Positions 1-10,752 of a DNA stretch of 64,000 bases are shown one piece after another. The position numbers and the translations under genes are program-made. Origin of the DNA: Ophioderma brevispina (taxonomy: Eukaryota > Echinodermata > Ophiuroidea > Amphilepidida > Ophiodermatidae). Position 1 is the first letter of the stretch, and each line of letters begins with the position of its first letter. The stretch is taken from NCBI GenBank assembly GCA_023653785.1, contig JAMKCH010019835.1:124001-188000 (forward strand), read 5' to 3'. The notes beneath the pieces are model-generated. The model worked only from the letters and a program-made list of their open reading frames with translations, was not told where the DNA came from and made no database searches.

Positions 1-166
1 AAAAGAAAGTGGTGGACAAGGGGGCTCCATGAGACCTAACCTAATTATCGAGTCAAAGGATTTTAAAATGTTTTGCGTCAAAGAAGTGTAAGAAATTCAG
101 TCAAAATCAGAGCCAAAAAAATCCGTTGCCGCGGAAAAAAAATGTTGGACCCATGGAACCCGTCCA
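1..166. other. unassigned left edge
   Basis: This short stretch precedes the first transposon. No reading frame, repeat or motif was recognised in it. Confidence 0.4.
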
Positions 167-624
167 TTAAAGCGGCACTGGCACATTTTTTAGAAAATAT
201 GAAATTTCTTCAATTTGCTCGCAAATGATAGTCTAGGCCATTGGACGAATAGGGATATATTTTACACATAATAATAACATATCCAAAATTCAAAAACAGA
301 TAGGGACATAATAAGAGGCTAAAGACATCCAGGTAATTCGTAGGCTAACTTTTATGTTCGCCGGAACTTTAATCAACAAATGTGTCTATTACATGACTAT
401 CATAGACTCGTATTCATTGATATTAAAACCACAAAAGTCACAGACCTGTCAAACAAGGTACATACCATGAGAATCAACGCTAGCGTGTGTTTTCTTGTGT
501 TTCCTCGTCGTCTGTTGAATTAATATCGCCGGCGACATTTATTAGAAAATCGTTCTGTTTACCCATAAGCGCGCTGATTTGGGCTTAATAATTTCAGGTG
601 ATGGCTAATGTATATAAAAGCTTT

Positions 625-1115
625 GCAAATGCAAGCGGTGCGCCCGCAGGCGGAGTGCCCATCTCTCTGTCATTGGCGTTTGGGCCAGACTCCCTCATAT
701 AATGTTGCTTTGGGGGGTTCGCCACTCCTCCCGCCCAGCGAGTCTGTTTTGCATTCCCAGCATATGCCGGTGTCATATACTACAGTGTCCGTGTGACTGA
801 GTGTCCTACCACCCATCTGTCTATTGTGTTCTCCATTGAGTGCTGTATGCATCATTTGTTTCAGCATTGTACCCAAATGCCTCGTCTACAAGATCACGGT
901 TTATTCCGTACATGTTGCTATGATAGCCAGGGCACTCTCTCATGGGGGACGCTTAGTTTCTTTACACCGGTACCCATTTATACACCTGGGTGGATAGAGG
1001 CAAGCGAGGTAAAGTGCCTTGCCCAAGTGCACAACACATTGGCGACAGCGGGACTCGAACCAACAACCTTATGCTTATGAGCCGAGCGCTGATCCACTGC
1101 ACCACATGTGCCCCA
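625..1115 (-). mobile_element. tRNA-derived SINE, long form
   Basis: Read on the minus strand from 1114 this starts GGGGCACATGTGGTGCAGTGG, with an A-box-like segment, a CTCATAAG anticodon-loop-like stretch and a B box GGTTCGAGTCC. That is the layout of a Met(CAT)-type tRNA head. A body follows that is shared with the copy at 34639-34936. The element is flanked by an 11-bp direct repeat ATAAAAGCTTT at 614-624 and 1116-1126, and the empty site is visible in the sister transposon at 3154-3683. The insertion is therefore a genuine retroposition into copy A. It differs from the 34.6-kb copy by an extra internal module at 767-970. Open frames across it are by-products. Confidence 0.88.
767..970 (-). 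mobile_element. internal ~200-bp module with CCGG borders inside the SINE
   Basis: This segment runs CCGGTGT...ACACCGG and is present in this SINE but cleanly absent from the 34.6-kb SINE, which reads straight across at GGGTACCGTCATACGC. The same module, bounded by CCGG at both ends, occurs without any SINE flank at 55090-55297. Its ends are short inverted repeats (CCGGTGT/ACACCGG). It may be a small independent transposon that inserted into a SINE ancestor, or a SINE part lost by recombination between the CCGG repeats. The isolated 55-kb copy favours the first reading. Confidence 0.55.
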
Positions 1116-1199
1116 ATAAAAGCTTTACAATCATGCAAAAATATAAATTTTGACAATCTAGAGGGCGCACTGTTTTTCAAATGTGCCAGTGTCTCTTAA

Positions 1200-1431
1200 G
1201 TCCACTTACGCGATAAAAAGGGGAAGGATTTTGTACAACATTCTTACGGTCAGGAAAAAATATGTTCGGGACTGCCAATTTAAAGCAATGGGCCATGCTA
1301 ATTATATTTATGCTTAAAATATTTCTAAATCCATTATTGTTGAAACAGATGTTTATCAGTCGGAAAAAAATGGAATATCATTGATACCAAAGCTAAAATA
1401 TTCATAATATCTTCTGTACTATTTGATTAGC
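1200..1431. other. unassigned AT-rich spacer
   Basis: AT-rich sequence between copy A of the TTAA transposon and the long inverted repeat. No feature was recognised. Confidence 0.4.
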
Positions 1432-2850
1432 ACACAGTGTATGACAGAGAGATCATGATCAGACGGTGGTGCCCAAGAAATCCGAAATTTGGATGTGCAA
1501 TGATTTAACATGTAAACCCGAAATCTTACTAAAATTACGCTATTTTTATATGTTATCAAACAACATTCTTATCCAAATTCGCTGGAGCTGAGAATCACTC
1601 ACTTAAGGGTTAATTTTAAATGTTATGTATGAATAACGGACGAGGACAAAGTCATATGGGCCATTGGAACACCTATACTAGACTACTCGTGTAAGATATA
1701 TAGAACAACACCCGGAAAAAATAAGCCATAGCCTGTATTTTTCATAATAGTTTCCTGATGTTGTAAGGAGACACATATCAAAAGTCCCCAAGAGTTGCCC
1801 TTGTTCTATTTGAGGAATAAGGGAGTAAGTTTCTACAGGGTTAATTTAAAATGTTCCATTTGAGTTCAAATGTATACCAACGACTGTGTCATGTCATAAG
1901 GATAAAAACCACAGTAAGCCAGCAAACTCCGCTGTGCATGGATTACACCAGCATCAGTTCACGCACTACTGCCATTTGAAACACGGACATTTAGTTCGAA
2001 TTTCCCAAGAAAAATCGAAGACCGTGTAGGATTTTTTTGTCAAAAATGGTTCCTTTTATACCACCTGAAACCGTTATACAGAAAAACTTCTAACTGGTCA
2101 CGTATTTTTGTTTTAAATCCTTCTTATTAAACCCGAGAGCAAATTTTCACAGACGCCTACTAAAGTCTGTTGAAGAGACTCTATTTGAACAATGGCAGTC
2201 ATAACAATAACCCAGCGGGATGTTGTCGGCTGCTGTGGATAAAAACGTATTATAGTTTACCCTATCTGCGATTTGTATGGGTTTATTATTCATATGAAGA
2301 AATAACTGTTTAAGGTCATAATAAAGGTAAAGGTTCGGAATGTTCTGATTCTTTCCAAAAGTGTATCAAGTATATGTAAAAACTGAAAATATAGGTAAAC
2401 AGTTAACGTATTTCCTCAATTTTATAGGGCTCATTATGACATGTTGCTACTTGGTCTATGGGAGGTCACAAGGCACTGCTCTAAAAGTTCAATATTTCGA
2501 AGAATACGTAGTTCATCGTTAGTTCAATTGAATCATTTTAAGCTTGTTATCCCCGTTTTCCTCAATTAACACGAGGGGTACTCTTGGAGACGTTTGATAT
2601 GTTGCTCCTCACAACATTAGAACACTATCCTGAAAAAAAAATCACCTATGGCTTATTTATTTCCGCCTTCTTGCTACACAGACCCTAAAGTTACTGGACT
2701 ACATACCAAATCGCCCAAATCGCTTTGTGGTTTGCAGTCTATTGCTGTATGTTGTTTCTGCTGGGTGAGTTGCTACACTGAATGAGGCTTGGCCGCCATC
2801 GTCTGATCATGGTCTGATCATCACCGTATGTAGTGTATAGTGTGTCCTGA
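1432..2850. mobile_element. long-inverted-repeat (foldback) element
   Basis: The left arm (about 1432-1850) is an imperfect reverse complement of the right arm (about 2520-2850). Landmarks are the ATCATGATCAGACGGTGG stretch near 1453 against CGTCTGATCATGG near 2800, and the AAGTCCCCAAGAG stretch near 1780 against CTCTTGGAGACGTTTGATATG near 2583. The centre (about 1850-2520) is AT-rich and has no coding frame. A diverged piece of one arm recurs at 35690-35800, so this is a repeat family and not a local inversion. Element class is unknown; no target duplication was defined. Confidence 0.6.
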
Positions 2851-2951
2851 AAGTAGTAACCAATCGTGTTCGTTTCTAATTTTTCTATTAAACACACTAT
2901 ATAATCCTATTTAATGACGAGTACACATAGACATTCCTAGTTTTAGTAAAG

Positions 2952-3088
2952 GTTTCATATAGAAGTCCCAAGTATGCGATTGAGGTATTACAGCTGATTC
3001 CGTCATACGCTGTGTGATGCTGCGCAGTAGCGTTTGACGGAATAAATGATTATACCTCATTCACGTACTTGAGACTTCTATATGAAAC
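2952..3088. mobile_element. hairpin MITE, 137 bp
   Basis: The segment begins GTTTCATATAGAAGTC and ends with its exact complement GACTTCTATATGAAAC. Complementarity continues inward through the AAGTATGCGATTGAGGTAT and ATACCTCATTCACGTACTT stretches and the TTCCGTCA/TGACGGAA pair. Almost the whole segment folds into one hairpin with a small GC-containing loop. There is no coding capacity. This is typical of a miniature inverted-repeat transposable element. Confidence 0.8.
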
Positions 3089-3153
3089 GTCTACCCTAGT
3101 TTGTATTTATCGCACTTTACTCTAACATACAATACATAATATTGACAAAAGTA

Positions 3154-3683
3154 TTAAAGAGACACTGGCACATTTGAAAAATAGTGTGCCCTCAAGATTT
3201 TTCAAAATCGATATTTTTGCATGGTTGTAAGGCTTTTATATACAAAAGCCCTCACCCGAAATGATTAAGACCAAATCAGCTTCCTTATGGGTAAACAGAA
3301 CGATTTTATAATTTAACGTCGCCGGCGACGCTAAATTCAGCAGACGACGAAAATGGCGTTTAAACACGACGCCGTATGCATGTTTCCCACGCTATGCACA
3401 CTGTTTGATCGGTCTATAACTTTTGTGGTTTTAATATCAGTGAGTACGAGTCAAAAGTATTCATGTAATATGCACATTTGTTGATTAAAGTTATGGAAAA
3501 CTTAAAAGTTGGCCTACAAATTACCTGGATGTCTTTATCCTCATATCAATGTCCCTATCTGTTTTGGGGTATGCTATTCTTATGTGTAAAATATATCTCT
3601 GTTCTTCCAATGGCCTAGACTATCATTTGAGAGCAAATTGAAGACATTTCATATTTTGTGAAAATGTGCCAGTGCCGCTTTAA
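3154..3683 (-). mobile_element. TTAA-flanked non-autonomous DNA transposon, copy B (uninterrupted)
   Basis: This is a complete 530-bp copy in opposite orientation to the one at 167-1199. It runs from TTAAAGAGACACTGGCACA to GTGCCAGTGCCGCTTTAA. It carries a perfect 14-bp palindrome CGTCGCCGGCGACG at 3317-3330. It preserves the empty target site of the SINE found in copy A, near 3229-3240 on the complementary strand. No transposase frame is present. Confidence 0.75.
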
Positions 3684-4841
3684 ACTACAAAAACATGAAT
3701 TCCCTGGATCTATTCGTACATTGAATCCAGCCGTTAATATAAAACCGTAACACATTTTTCGTGCTAGCCCTACTAAATCTACCCTATTTCTAAGAGCAAC
3801 ATTAACCTCATTAAGCTTGCCAGCTCGCCAGCTTGTCATACGGAACGCGCCACATACATGATGAATTTTCGGTTCATTTATGTATTCAATCACTGGATAA
3901 AAGCGTTAGCAGATGAAAAATAAGTGAAATTTTATGCAGGTGTTGGGCATTTGCTTTTAATAACAGTCGATCAATTCATTTACTGTTCAGATTTGCTTTA
4001 CTTAAAGGGAACAAAGCTTTAAAAACAACCAGTTTTGTAATTCATTTGATTAATTTATTTACTGTTCAGATTTGATTTGCTTAAACATGTTAAAGGGAAC
4101 AAAGCTTTAAATTTAAAAACAACCAGAATTTATTTACATGATACCCCATATAGAAGTATTAAATTTCAAACTCTCAAACACATTCCCTCTCAAATGAAAT
4201 CTGTTGTACAAATTATTACTCAGCAACTGCAGAAAGAAAATATCAACGGTGTCGAGCAAAGGATTGCATAGTTACACATTGTTCTCGCAGTGAAGAACCA
4301 TCCTAGCAGAATTTGAAACCAATGCCGAGAATTAAACATAGCAAAAAAAAACGAGGGAGGAAAATCCAACAAAGAATAAATGACATACACTGTTACAAAT
4401 TTCGTAAATTCACTAAAAACCAAAAATTGTATAGAAATGCCTCTTCAACGTTTCAATTGAATAATTAATTTCCAAATTTGCATTTTGGGGAGTTTTTATA
4501 TTACGCGCCATTATAAAACCCATCATAACAAAATTGAACTTGTTAATTTACGGAAATTTACGAAAATTTCTGACAGCAAAATTTCCAGAACTTCTGTATT
4601 TTAAAATTAGGATAATGCTATGAAAAATGGTGTAAACGTGCGCAAATTTACAGAGCTTCTAATTTCTTACTAAAAGTCTGAAAATTTCCGTAAATTTACA
4701 GAATATGAACGTCTATTCAATAAGATGAATAAAGATTGAATATCTATTAGAATAATCGAAAGCTGTATAAACAGAATATTTGTGAGGATGTCACACAGCT
4801 TCTTTAGTTTCGATCTGTGTACATTCTGAAATGGTATTTTT
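3684..4841. other. AT-rich intergenic DNA with a short tandem duplication
   Basis: No gene was recognised. A segment containing TTTACTGTTCAGATTTG and GGGAACAAAGCTTTAAA is present twice in tandem at about 3975-4035 and 4050-4125. Around 4545-4705 the motif TTTACGGAAATTTACG and close variants recur. These look like decayed tandem repeats. Confidence 0.45.
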
Positions 4842-5856
4842 AGTACGTCAGCCCCTTTGAAAAAGGGCTCTAGTTTTCGAGTTAGGGTAGATGTCGCGAG
4901 AAAAATGCCAATGGTACCAGGTGTTAGGGACATATGTGGTGGACATCACCTGGGTGGATGTATAAATCAGAAGTGGTGGCAATTCCTTTTTTATGGGCCA
5001 AAAAGGTCAAAATTGATCACCATCCAAAGTTAGGTAAAAATCATTAGAATGCTGATTATTATTCCAACTTCTATTGAAATGTAATACTATTTAATTCTCT
5101 TCCACTTTACGTAGAAATTCAAGAAATGGAATTTGAAGTTGGAATCTGGGGGTAATTTTGACCCCAAGAAAGGACCAAAAAAGGGGTCAAAATTGACCAA
5201 AATAACGGTCTAAACAATGTAACGAACACAGGTGATGTAATTCTATTCCATCTTAATTTGTTAATAGAGGTATTTTGCCCCCGCTATATAGCAGTATAGA
5301 TTGAAGACGAAATTTGATGTTGGAATCTGGGGTTTATTTTTACCCCACAAAGGGTAAAAAAGGATTCAAAATGGACCCAAATTAGGCAAAAACTCATAGA
5401 ATGGTGATTTTTTTATCAGACTTCATATTGAAAGAATATTAATGCTTTAATAAGCCCCACTATATAGCTTGTAGATGAAGAAGTATTGCATGTTGAATCT
5501 GGTTATTTTGGACCCACCAACGGTCAAAAAGGGGCAAAAATTGACCCCAATATGGTTAAAAAATCATAGAATGGTGTGATGTATGATTCCATTGATTTTA
5601 AAAGTAAGTAGTTCATTTGCCCCACTATATAGCTGTAGATTGAAGAAGAATTTGAATGTTGCAATCTGGGTCAAAATGGACCCCAGGACATGGACAAAAG
5701 GGTAAAAAAATGACTTAAAACTGGGTAACAATAAGGAAAACGGTATTTGGTATGGAAATGTTGCAATATTAAGCCAGGAATTTCAATAATCAATTGCCGA
5801 TTTAAAACCTATATTCACTTATTAGTAGTGACATCCAAAATTGAAAAATTTGGATA

Positions 5857-6340
5857 ATAATGGTCAAATTACACCCAATTTGGTCAAAATATATTAAACA
5901 ATGCACGGTTTACATATCTGCAGTCTTGCACTGTTAAAAAGGTTAAAATTGGTAATAATAAACAATATCAGGCTAGTAACCCTGGGGAGGGTCCGTGGGG
6001 GCTGACGCTCCCATTCCAAAAAGCCCCATAAAAAACAAAAGAGCTTAAAAAGGCCAAAAATAGACTTTGCGAGCAAAAAAATATAGGGTTTATGCTTTTT
6101 TTTTTTTTTATTATAATGGTCAAATTACACCCAATTTGGTCAAAATATATTAAACAATGCACGGTTTACATATCTGCAGTCTTGCACTGTTAAAAAGGTT
6201 AAAATCGGTAATAATAAACAATAGCAGGCTAGTAACCAGGGGAGGGTCGGTGGGGGCTGACGCTCCCATTCCAAAAAGCCCCATAAAACAACATAAAAGA
6301 GCTTTAAAAAAAAATATAGGGTTTGTGCTTTTTTGTTAAA
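5857..6340 (+). repeat. tandem duplication, ~256-bp period
   Basis: The block starting ATAATGGTCAAATTACACCC at 5857 repeats at 6113. Both copies contain TTTACATATCTGCAGTCTTG and a GGGGGCTGACGCTCCCATTC segment. The copies are nearly identical apart from small indels and a T-run at the end of the first, which suggests a recent duplication. Minus-strand frames across both copies are products of the duplication. Confidence 0.8.
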
Positions 6341-6843
6341 AAAGGATAAATATTTCGGTAAAAAGTCCACTTTTGCCAAATTTGTCCCCTTTGTATATAA
6401 TTTTGAGGGACCAAATTTGTCCCCTTTTTAATTTCGGGGGAAGTCCCCTAAAGTATGAAAAAAAATCGCCCCTCTCCTAATTTAGTGTTCCTTCTACTGA
6501 CATTCGCAATGAAAAACTTTGAAAAGGGATCAAATGGTCCAACCAAAATTAGTCCAAATTTAACCCAATTTAACCCTAGGTAAAAACAATTGTATCCAGT
6601 AGGAGAAAGAGTTGGTCTTTCAGAATGAAAGCTATCCTACATGTAAGATGTTGTTAAATCTGATCTTTTGGTTTATTTCTGCCATGAAATTATTACAACT
6701 GTCTTACTATTATGGTTAAGTATATAATGTGAAAGTCTGTTGTCTCCAGAGCAACTAAATTGCCTCCTACAGCCCCGGCTGTGTGGAACTCATATGACTA
6801 TATGGTGCAGAAACATTGACATGGAGGGGGGCTGCAGGATCTT

Positions 6844-7190
6844 TTAAATGGCACTTATACCAGGCAACTCATGCGAGTTGAAAATATCTCCTGGAAAAAA
6901 CATCCTTCCGAACATCGGATCTATGGTGAAATACCTCCTATCTCCACACTTGTGGCACAGAAGAGAGCACAGCATGGTGGGCATTGCTTTCAAGTCAAGG
7001 ACCAGATTATATCAGACCTTTATTCTGTGGAGTCTTCCATGTCCAGGTAGATGTAGCAGATCACTAACCTACTCTGATATGCAGCAGAGATACCAGCTTT
7101 ACTTTGAAGTGGGAGCAGCAATGCATGATAAAGACGTTTTTGCAAAGAAGTACGCCAGAGATTTCGACAAAAGTCAAATGATGATGATGA
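6844..7190 (+). pseudogene. non-LTR retrotransposon ORF2 C-terminal fragment (frameshifted)
   Basis: Frame 2 from about 6847 encodes TYTRQLMRVENISWKKHPSE, then a PPISTLVAQKRAQHGGHCF-like stretch. After a frame change near 7010 it continues LWSLPCPGRCSRSLTYSDM. This order (W..H, an R.LRLAGHC-like motif, LW.P..GRRSRG..TY.DML) is known from the C-terminal tail that follows the reverse transcriptase domain in RTE-like and related LINEs. No reverse transcriptase core lies upstream, so it is a short, dead 3' fragment inside the larger element. Confidence 0.6.
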
Positions 7191-7409
7191 TATTGTCCAC
7201 CTTTGCCAACATAGCAATAGTTTCGTCAATGCAAACCTACATGGTTGCCAGCTGAAAAAAAGTGCAAACATTTGTCTATTCCAGTTGCTCCTCAAAACAT
7301 TAACTTCCACAGTATAATTGCCCAATTTATCTAATTCACACTCTTTTGACGTCTATTTTGACCTCTTTTGGCCCTTTCTAAGGTCAATTTTGGAGTCAAA
7401 TTTATTAAA

Positions 7410-7740
7410 GATCCACTCGCTAATAGCCTCGTCCCTGGGATCCAGAGATTTTACAGGAACTGATCAGAATATAATATTGGTGTATGAAGAAAGGTACTAT
7501 TTGACTCATTTACTCTGTGAAATTGTAGGACTTAAAATATTTAACTTAGATATTATGAAAAAGTGCATAATTTATTAGTTTTACAAAGTATTCTAGGAGG
7601 CTTCATTAATCACGTTTTTTAGCCGTCATATCAAAACTGGTTGAAATGATACGGGCACGATATTTAACAGATGGTATTGGAGTCAAGGCGATTCAATCAA
7701 GATGAAACTATTAAATTGGACTATTATATTGCTCTTTTAG
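7410..7740 (+). repeat. dispersed repeat, sister of 57400-58110
   Basis: It shares CGCTAATAGCCTCGTC and the order TATGAAGAAAG...CTCATTTACYCTGTGAAAT with 57400-57495. It then shares the TTTAACAGATGGTATTGGAGT stretch with about 58065-58095. It lies inside the 4842-8551 element, so the 57-kb locus may be a remnant of the same family. Confidence 0.6.
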
Positions 7741-8551
7741 GGTGTATCTTGACCCAAAATGTCAAAATTTATATTTTGAGCTACTACCAATATATTAATA
7801 GAAATGAGGTTTCATTTTAGAAGTTTTTAAAATGCATAAAGTGGAAAGATTACCTTGCCATTTTTAACTTTTACTGACTCATATTTTGGGTCAATTTTGA
7901 CCTTTTTTGCCTTTGCTGGGTCAATTTTGATCCCAGATTCCAACATTCAAATTCTTCTTGAATCTACTCTATAGATAGGAGAAAATTAAATACTGCTGTA
8001 TTTTAATACAAAGTTGGAATAAATAAATCACCATTGTATGATTTTTACCTTATTTGGGTCAATTTTAAGCCATTTTTTACCCTTTCTGGGGTCAAATTTG
8101 ACCCTAGATTTCAACCTTTCAATTCTTATTGAATCTTCTGAGATAGAGTGAGAAAAATGAAATACTAGTGTAAGTTGGAATAATTACATCACCATTCTTT
8201 GATTTTTACCTCATTTGGGTCAATTTTAACCCTTTTTGGCCCTTTCTGGGGTCAATTTTGACCCCAGATTCCAACATTCAAATTCTTCTTGTATCCACAG
8301 CTATAGAGCCGGAAAAAATCAAATACTATTGCCTTTTAATATGAAGTTGGAATAAATACATCACCATTCTACGATTTTTACCGTATTTGGGTCAATTTTG
8401 ACCTTTTTTGGCCCATAAAAAAATTGCACCACTTCTGATTCTACATCCACCCAGGCGATGATCCCCACATATGTACCTAACATGTGGTAGCAATGAAATT
8501 TTTCTACTCTTCCACCTACCCCTTGATGCCCAAAACTGGTCCAGGCTGACG

Positions 8552-9104
8552 TACTATTTGAATGAATAGATGTATTCGGCAGATCTCAAGGTATTCCAGA
8601 TGGAATAATGGGCCCTAATACGGTCAAAATAACAAGCGTCTGCGAGATTAAGTATTACTGTTAGGAACTTAGGCTAGTGGGTGATCCAGTGGTGGGTGGC
8701 CTCCCTGATTAATTAAGTTAACACAACGTAATTGTCTAAATGAGGTCGTAAAGACCCAATTTACATCTAGTACAAAGGAAATTTCAATAAATGGATTTCT
8801 CTTCTGTAGGAAAAGGGCAACAATTAATCGACGAAGAGTTCTTTGTAGATCAAAGTTAGGGTAGTGAAGAATAAACCTTGTGGCTTTGAATTAGAGATTA
8901 CGTTTAATAGACATGCCCTCTAGAGAAAAACAGCACATTCAGCATTAGGCCCGCCTTAGGTAAAATAGAGTGTTCGAAACACATTGGGTGAATCAAATGG
9001 TTCCTTCGACCATTACAAGTTTCGATTCGACTTCAAAGACAGGGTTAAAAAAAATCTATAAAAAGATCCTTAATCGATTTTCAAAAAATTTGATAACGTT
9101 ACAC
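8552..9104. other. unassigned intergenic DNA
   Basis: AT-rich sequence between two mobile elements. No frame, repeat or motif was recognised. Confidence 0.4.
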
Positions 9105-9300
9105 CTACACTCTAAATTACAGGATTTAAAATAAAACCCAAAAAGATGTGATTAGGGAACCAATCCATTTTAGATTAAAAATTAATCCCATAGATTAGAG
9201 TTTTAAGTTTATAAGATTTAATTTTAAATTTAAAAATGGATTGGTCCCTAATTCCAAATCTTGTGGGATTTATTTTAAATCCCTGTAATTTAGAGCGTAG
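9105..9300. mobile_element. palindromic MITE, ~196 bp
   Basis: It starts CTACACTCTAAATTACAGG and ends CCTGTAATTTAGAGCGTAG as an inverted repeat. Complementarity runs inward through the AACCAATCCATTTT and AAAATGGATTGGTCCC stretches. The arms cover about 65 bp each around an AT-rich centre. The minus-strand frame across it has no recognisable product. Confidence 0.75.
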
Positions 9301-10752
9301 TAATGGAAAATAATTTGGCACTTGGAAGGATGGAAAGTAAATTCCCAAGCCTTTCTCCAATCGGTAGAATGCATCAAAGTTCTTAAAGAGATGACAATCG
9401 GTATTGTGAGAAATTGACTTATATATTTTTTTTGGAGTCATCAGCAAAATCTATTACTTATGAGCACCGGGTTCTTGCACCATTTCATGTACTAGAGGAC
9501 CTATCATGAATAAGATGTTCATTCAATCTAGCTAATAACCTACCTGAGAGCATATATAGTCTATTAAATAGGGCGAAACTGCGTGTTGAACTGTAAAACA
9601 TAAAATCCAATCAGACTCCTGTATTTGCCAGTAACGATAAACGGATTTAGTCAGCCGTATTAAACGTATTAAAAGACATTTCCAAACGTTTAAAGTGTTT
9701 GGCAAATATCACTTTGCAAATCCACTTCTGCTTCAAAGTGAATAAATTGAGTACAAATTGCCACAGTTACTTCCGAAATGTGAGGTTTCTGATCATTCTG
9801 ATCATTGATTTATCAAATGTATTATAAGGTAAACATAGATTTTTTTTTATTTTCGATATTCAAATTGCCAGATGTCTATAGGTAATTCGGAAATATCGGT
9901 GTAACCGTGGTCTTTCTACATAGTTAATTTAATTTCCGTACCAAGCACAATCCCATTTAAAGAAAGATAAGCAGTTCTACTGAATGTGAGCCGACTGGTT
10001 AACTCATGTAAAACCGATACTAATGCAATTAGAGTCATTAGACTTTTCAATGAGTCCAATGCAATCATAATTGCCTGTAATTGGGTTGTGCTTGCCGATT
10101 TATTATCTACTTCATTGAAAAAAAAGTTGAAAGATGTGAGTATTTTTTTTCGTTGGGTTTTTTAAAGGGCCATTTCGTGATTCAACAACCTCTTCCACCA
10201 GACTAACTAAAAAGCTGAGATTTTTATATATCTGAACCATTAACATTAGTAATCCATGTTTTTGCGCCATATTTAACGCTTAATTATTTGTACTGTTATA
10301 TAGCCTGCATTTTGTGCTTGAAAAGTTATTTCTCAATTTTATTTGGGAAAAAATTTTCTCGCGGGAAAGGTACTTTGCTTATGATAAAAAAGAGAGCAGG
10401 GATTCCCTTGTGCTATATTGAGATCACAACTGTTGTTTACAAATTAGATATATTGCACAAGAGGAGAAATGGGAATTCCCCAAGAAGTAAATTTAGAAAC
10501 TGAGTCAACTTTTTTATGCTTTGAGATCAAAACAGATTGCAAAAGGAGGTAATTCCCCACGATGTTGTAAATATGTGGATACAAGATGCATGATGGACTC
10601 TGATTTGACAGTGCGGAAGTTTAGTTTTATTCATGATGAGGCAGTAAGGATTATTATTAGGAAAGGGGAATCTAGCTGTGAGAAGTTAAATACTGCCCAC
10701 TGAAAAGACTCAGGGGCCAGCAGCAGTTGTAACCAGGCCTATACAGTAGACA
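9301..10752. other. unassigned AT-rich intergenic DNA
   Basis: About 1.45 kb without a recognisable gene. Short plus-strand frames at 10288-10503 and 10521-10703 have no motif I recognise and no splice context I could defend. Confidence 0.4.

Larger units (their letters stand above)
167..1199 (+). mobile_element. TTAA-flanked non-autonomous DNA transposon, copy A (interrupted by a SINE)
   Basis: Both ends read TTAA followed by an inverted terminal repeat: TTAAAGCGGCACTGGCACA on the left, and its near-complement ending GTGCCAGTGTCTCTTAA on the right. Copies at 3154-3683 (inverted, uninterrupted) and 36482-36748 (truncated) share the interior. Removing the nested SINE plus one target duplication (502 bp) leaves 531 bp, against 530 bp for the copy at 3154. 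The interior has a palindromic GC core (TCGCCGGCGA near 525) and no transposase frame. TTAA ends suggest piggyBac-type integration, but the terminal bases are not diagnostic, so the superfamily is open. Confidence 0.75.
4842..8551. mobile_element. large element with tandem-array inverted arms
   Basis: Outer ends are inverted repeats: GTACGTCAGCC at 4842 and GGCTGACGTAC at 8541-8551. They are followed by a matching segment with CACCTGGGTGGATGTA and ATCAGAAGTGGTG on the left, complemented at about 8418-8460. Inside each end is a tandem array of about 165-180-bp units containing GGTCAAAATTGACC and GTTGGAATCTGGGG. Roughly four units lie in one orientation (about 5000-5760) and three in the opposite orientation (about 7850-8400). 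The middle holds a duplicated segment and a LINE fragment. No transposase was recognised. The layout resembles non-autonomous transposons with long subterminal repeats. Confidence 0.6.

Noticed and set aside
1036..1114. functional tRNA-Met gene
   Set aside because: The boxes and anticodon-like loop are there, but the stems pair poorly and the body continues into a SINE with target duplications.
6848..7255. 135-codon plus frame as an intact gene
   Set aside because: Only its middle matches a LINE tail, and the preceding part of that tail lies in another frame. It is a frameshifted transposon fragment.
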